DNA from: Rickettsiales bacterium
GTDB taxonomy: Bacteria > Pseudomonadota > Alphaproteobacteria > Rickettsiales > UBA8987
Length of the DNA stretch: 14,584 nt
Assembly: GCA_020631295.1 (NCBI GenBank)
Contig: JAHDHN010000031.1
Location: 1 to 14,584 of the forward strand
Direction: 5' to 3'
Part shown: positions 14,319-14,584 of the stretch, piece by piece
How the letters are laid out: each line of letters opens with the position of its first letter
Numbering within the stretch: position 1 is the stretch's first letter
The notes under the pieces: generated by a model
The model's database searches: none
What the model saw: only the letters and a program-made list of their open reading frames with translations
What the model was told of the DNA's origin: nothing
Made by a program: the position numbers and the translations under genes

Positions 14319-14334
14319 TGTTTCACGTGAAACA
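14319..14334. promoter_or_regulatory. parS: parS centromere site (ParB binding site)
   Basis: TGTTTCACGTGAAACA is a perfect 16-base palindrome and an exact match to the conserved bacterial chromosomal parS sequence bound by ParB. Chromosomal parS sites cluster near the replication origin and seed the ParB-CTP partition complex loaded by ParA-driven segregation. The site lies in non-coding DNA between two repeat copies and is followed by CAAGTTATCAT. parA/parB are not in the window. The match is seen directly; the role is inferred from the conservation of this motif across bacteria. Confidence 0.85.
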
Positions 14335-14338
14335 CAAG

Positions 14339-14373
14339 TTATCATTCCGAACGAATGTGAGGAATCTCGCGCC
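14339..14373 (+). repeat. GTCAT...ATCTCGCGCC family repeat, short copy
   Basis: Begins TTATCATTCCG directly after the parS site and ends GGAATCTCGCGCC. ATTCC and GGAAT can pair across the short core. It is followed 6 bases on by another plus-strand copy. Confidence 0.65.
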
Positions 14374-14379
14374 CAGTTC

Positions 14380-14427
14380 GTCATCCTCGGACAAGCGTAA
14401 GCGCAGAGTCCTAAGGATCCAGGGCCA
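14380..14427 (+). repeat. GTCAT...AGGATC family repeat
   Basis: GTCATCCTCGGACAAGCG at the head and GCGCAGAGTCCTAAGGATC in the body closely match the minus-strand copy at 6513-6558, with a few substitutions and small indels. This is direct evidence that the element occurs as dispersed copies about 7.9 kb apart in opposite orientations. Confidence 0.8.
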
Positions 14428-14449
14428 CAGGAACAGATATCACTCCCTT

Positions 14450-14483
14450 GGCCTGAGATAGTCCGGTCAAGCCGGACTATGAC
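14450..14483 (-). repeat. GTCAT...ATCTCAGGCC repeat with perfect hairpin core
   Basis: On the minus strand it begins GTCAT (14483-14479) and ends ATCTCAGGCC at 14450. The core is a perfect 9-bp hairpin, ATAGTCCGG (14458-14466) with CCGGACTAT (14472-14480), around TCAAG. It has the same ends as the other copies with a wholly different palindromic core. Confidence 0.75.
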
Positions 14484-14534
14484 GAAGTCATATTAATAGG
14501 GGCATACTCTACCACAAAACAAGGCGAAACTGCA

Positions 14535-14577
14535 GGGACACGAGATTCTTCAGTCGCTAACGCTCCATCAGAATGAC
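14535..14577 (-). repeat. GTCAT...ATCTCGTGTCC family repeat
   Basis: On the minus strand it starts GTCATTCTGATGG at 14577 and ends GCGACTGAAGAATCTCGTG near 14535. It shares its tail with the copy at 14259-14308 but not its core. It lies at the right edge; no gene is visible after 14307. Confidence 0.75.
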
Positions 14578-14584
14578 ATTATTT

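Noticed and set aside
14153..14461. Open frame containing MFHVKH
   Set aside because: MFHVKH is simply the translation of ATG plus the parS palindrome, and the rest reads through repeat copies; no coding evidence.
14259..14577. Possible CRISPR array, given several repeats in about 300 bases
   Set aside because: Repeat units differ in length, orientation and core, spacing is irregular and there is no common direct repeat with unique spacers; no cas genes.
1..14584. tRNA, rRNA or riboswitch genes
   Set aside because: I saw no tRNA cloverleaf with GTTCGANTC arm, no rRNA segment and no recognisable riboswitch, including upstream of metF.

Overview
The window looks like chromosomal DNA of an alphaproteobacterium. 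This rests on gene content and protein flavour (GlnE behind a BCP-type peroxiredoxin, a YhdP/AsmA-like protein, GltX of the type whose C-terminal helix bundle carries a GRKGKGLFMPIR motif, a MlaA-MlaC pair, MetF, an AIM24-family protein). Base composition is roughly balanced. I cannot assign a genus. Most of the window is housekeeping and envelope-maintenance genes. The unusual material lies in the spacers, which are crowded with structured repeats, two decayed mobile or phage-type genes and one exact parS centromere site.

Layout. Positions 1-3228 (minus): glnE followed by a peroxiredoxin whose start overlaps the glnE stop (ATGA); the peroxiredoxin runs off the left edge. Positions 3234-6017 (plus): a large inner-membrane-anchored AsmA/YhdP-like protein, divergent from glnE with only 5 bases between the two start codons. 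Positions 6018-6679: a repeat-rich spacer with a degenerate parS-like palindrome, large hairpins, and the N-terminal quarter of an IS1595-family transposase whose ribosome binding site and start codon are folded into a perfect 12-bp hairpin. Positions 6680-9374 (minus): gltX then cysS, two aminoacyl-tRNA synthetases 7 bases apart. Positions 9375-10180: a BRO-N (phage antirepressor-type) gene cut short at a hairpin, then AT-rich spacer. Positions 10181-10741 (minus): an exported TlpA-like thioredoxin. Positions 10742-11133: a non-coding cluster of five hairpins, two of them inverted relatives of each other with a compensatory base-pair change. Positions 11134-12371 (minus): mlaA-mlaC. Positions 12431-14090 (plus): metF overlapping an AIM24-family gene. 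Positions 14091-14584: no convincing gene; an exact parS site and several copies of the GTCAT...ATCTC repeat.

How the genes fit together. MlaA and MlaC belong to the lipid-trafficking pathway that keeps phospholipids out of the outer leaflet, and YhdP-like AsmA proteins are implicated in phospholipid movement between the membranes, so the window holds two separate loci for outer-membrane lipid homeostasis. glnE tunes glutamine synthetase; gltX and cysS charge tRNA; metF supplies methyl groups for methionine. I see no multi-gene defence, secretion or biosynthetic system here. The best leads are the parS site, the parS-like site beside a related repeat edge, the repeat family itself, and the covarying inverted hairpins.
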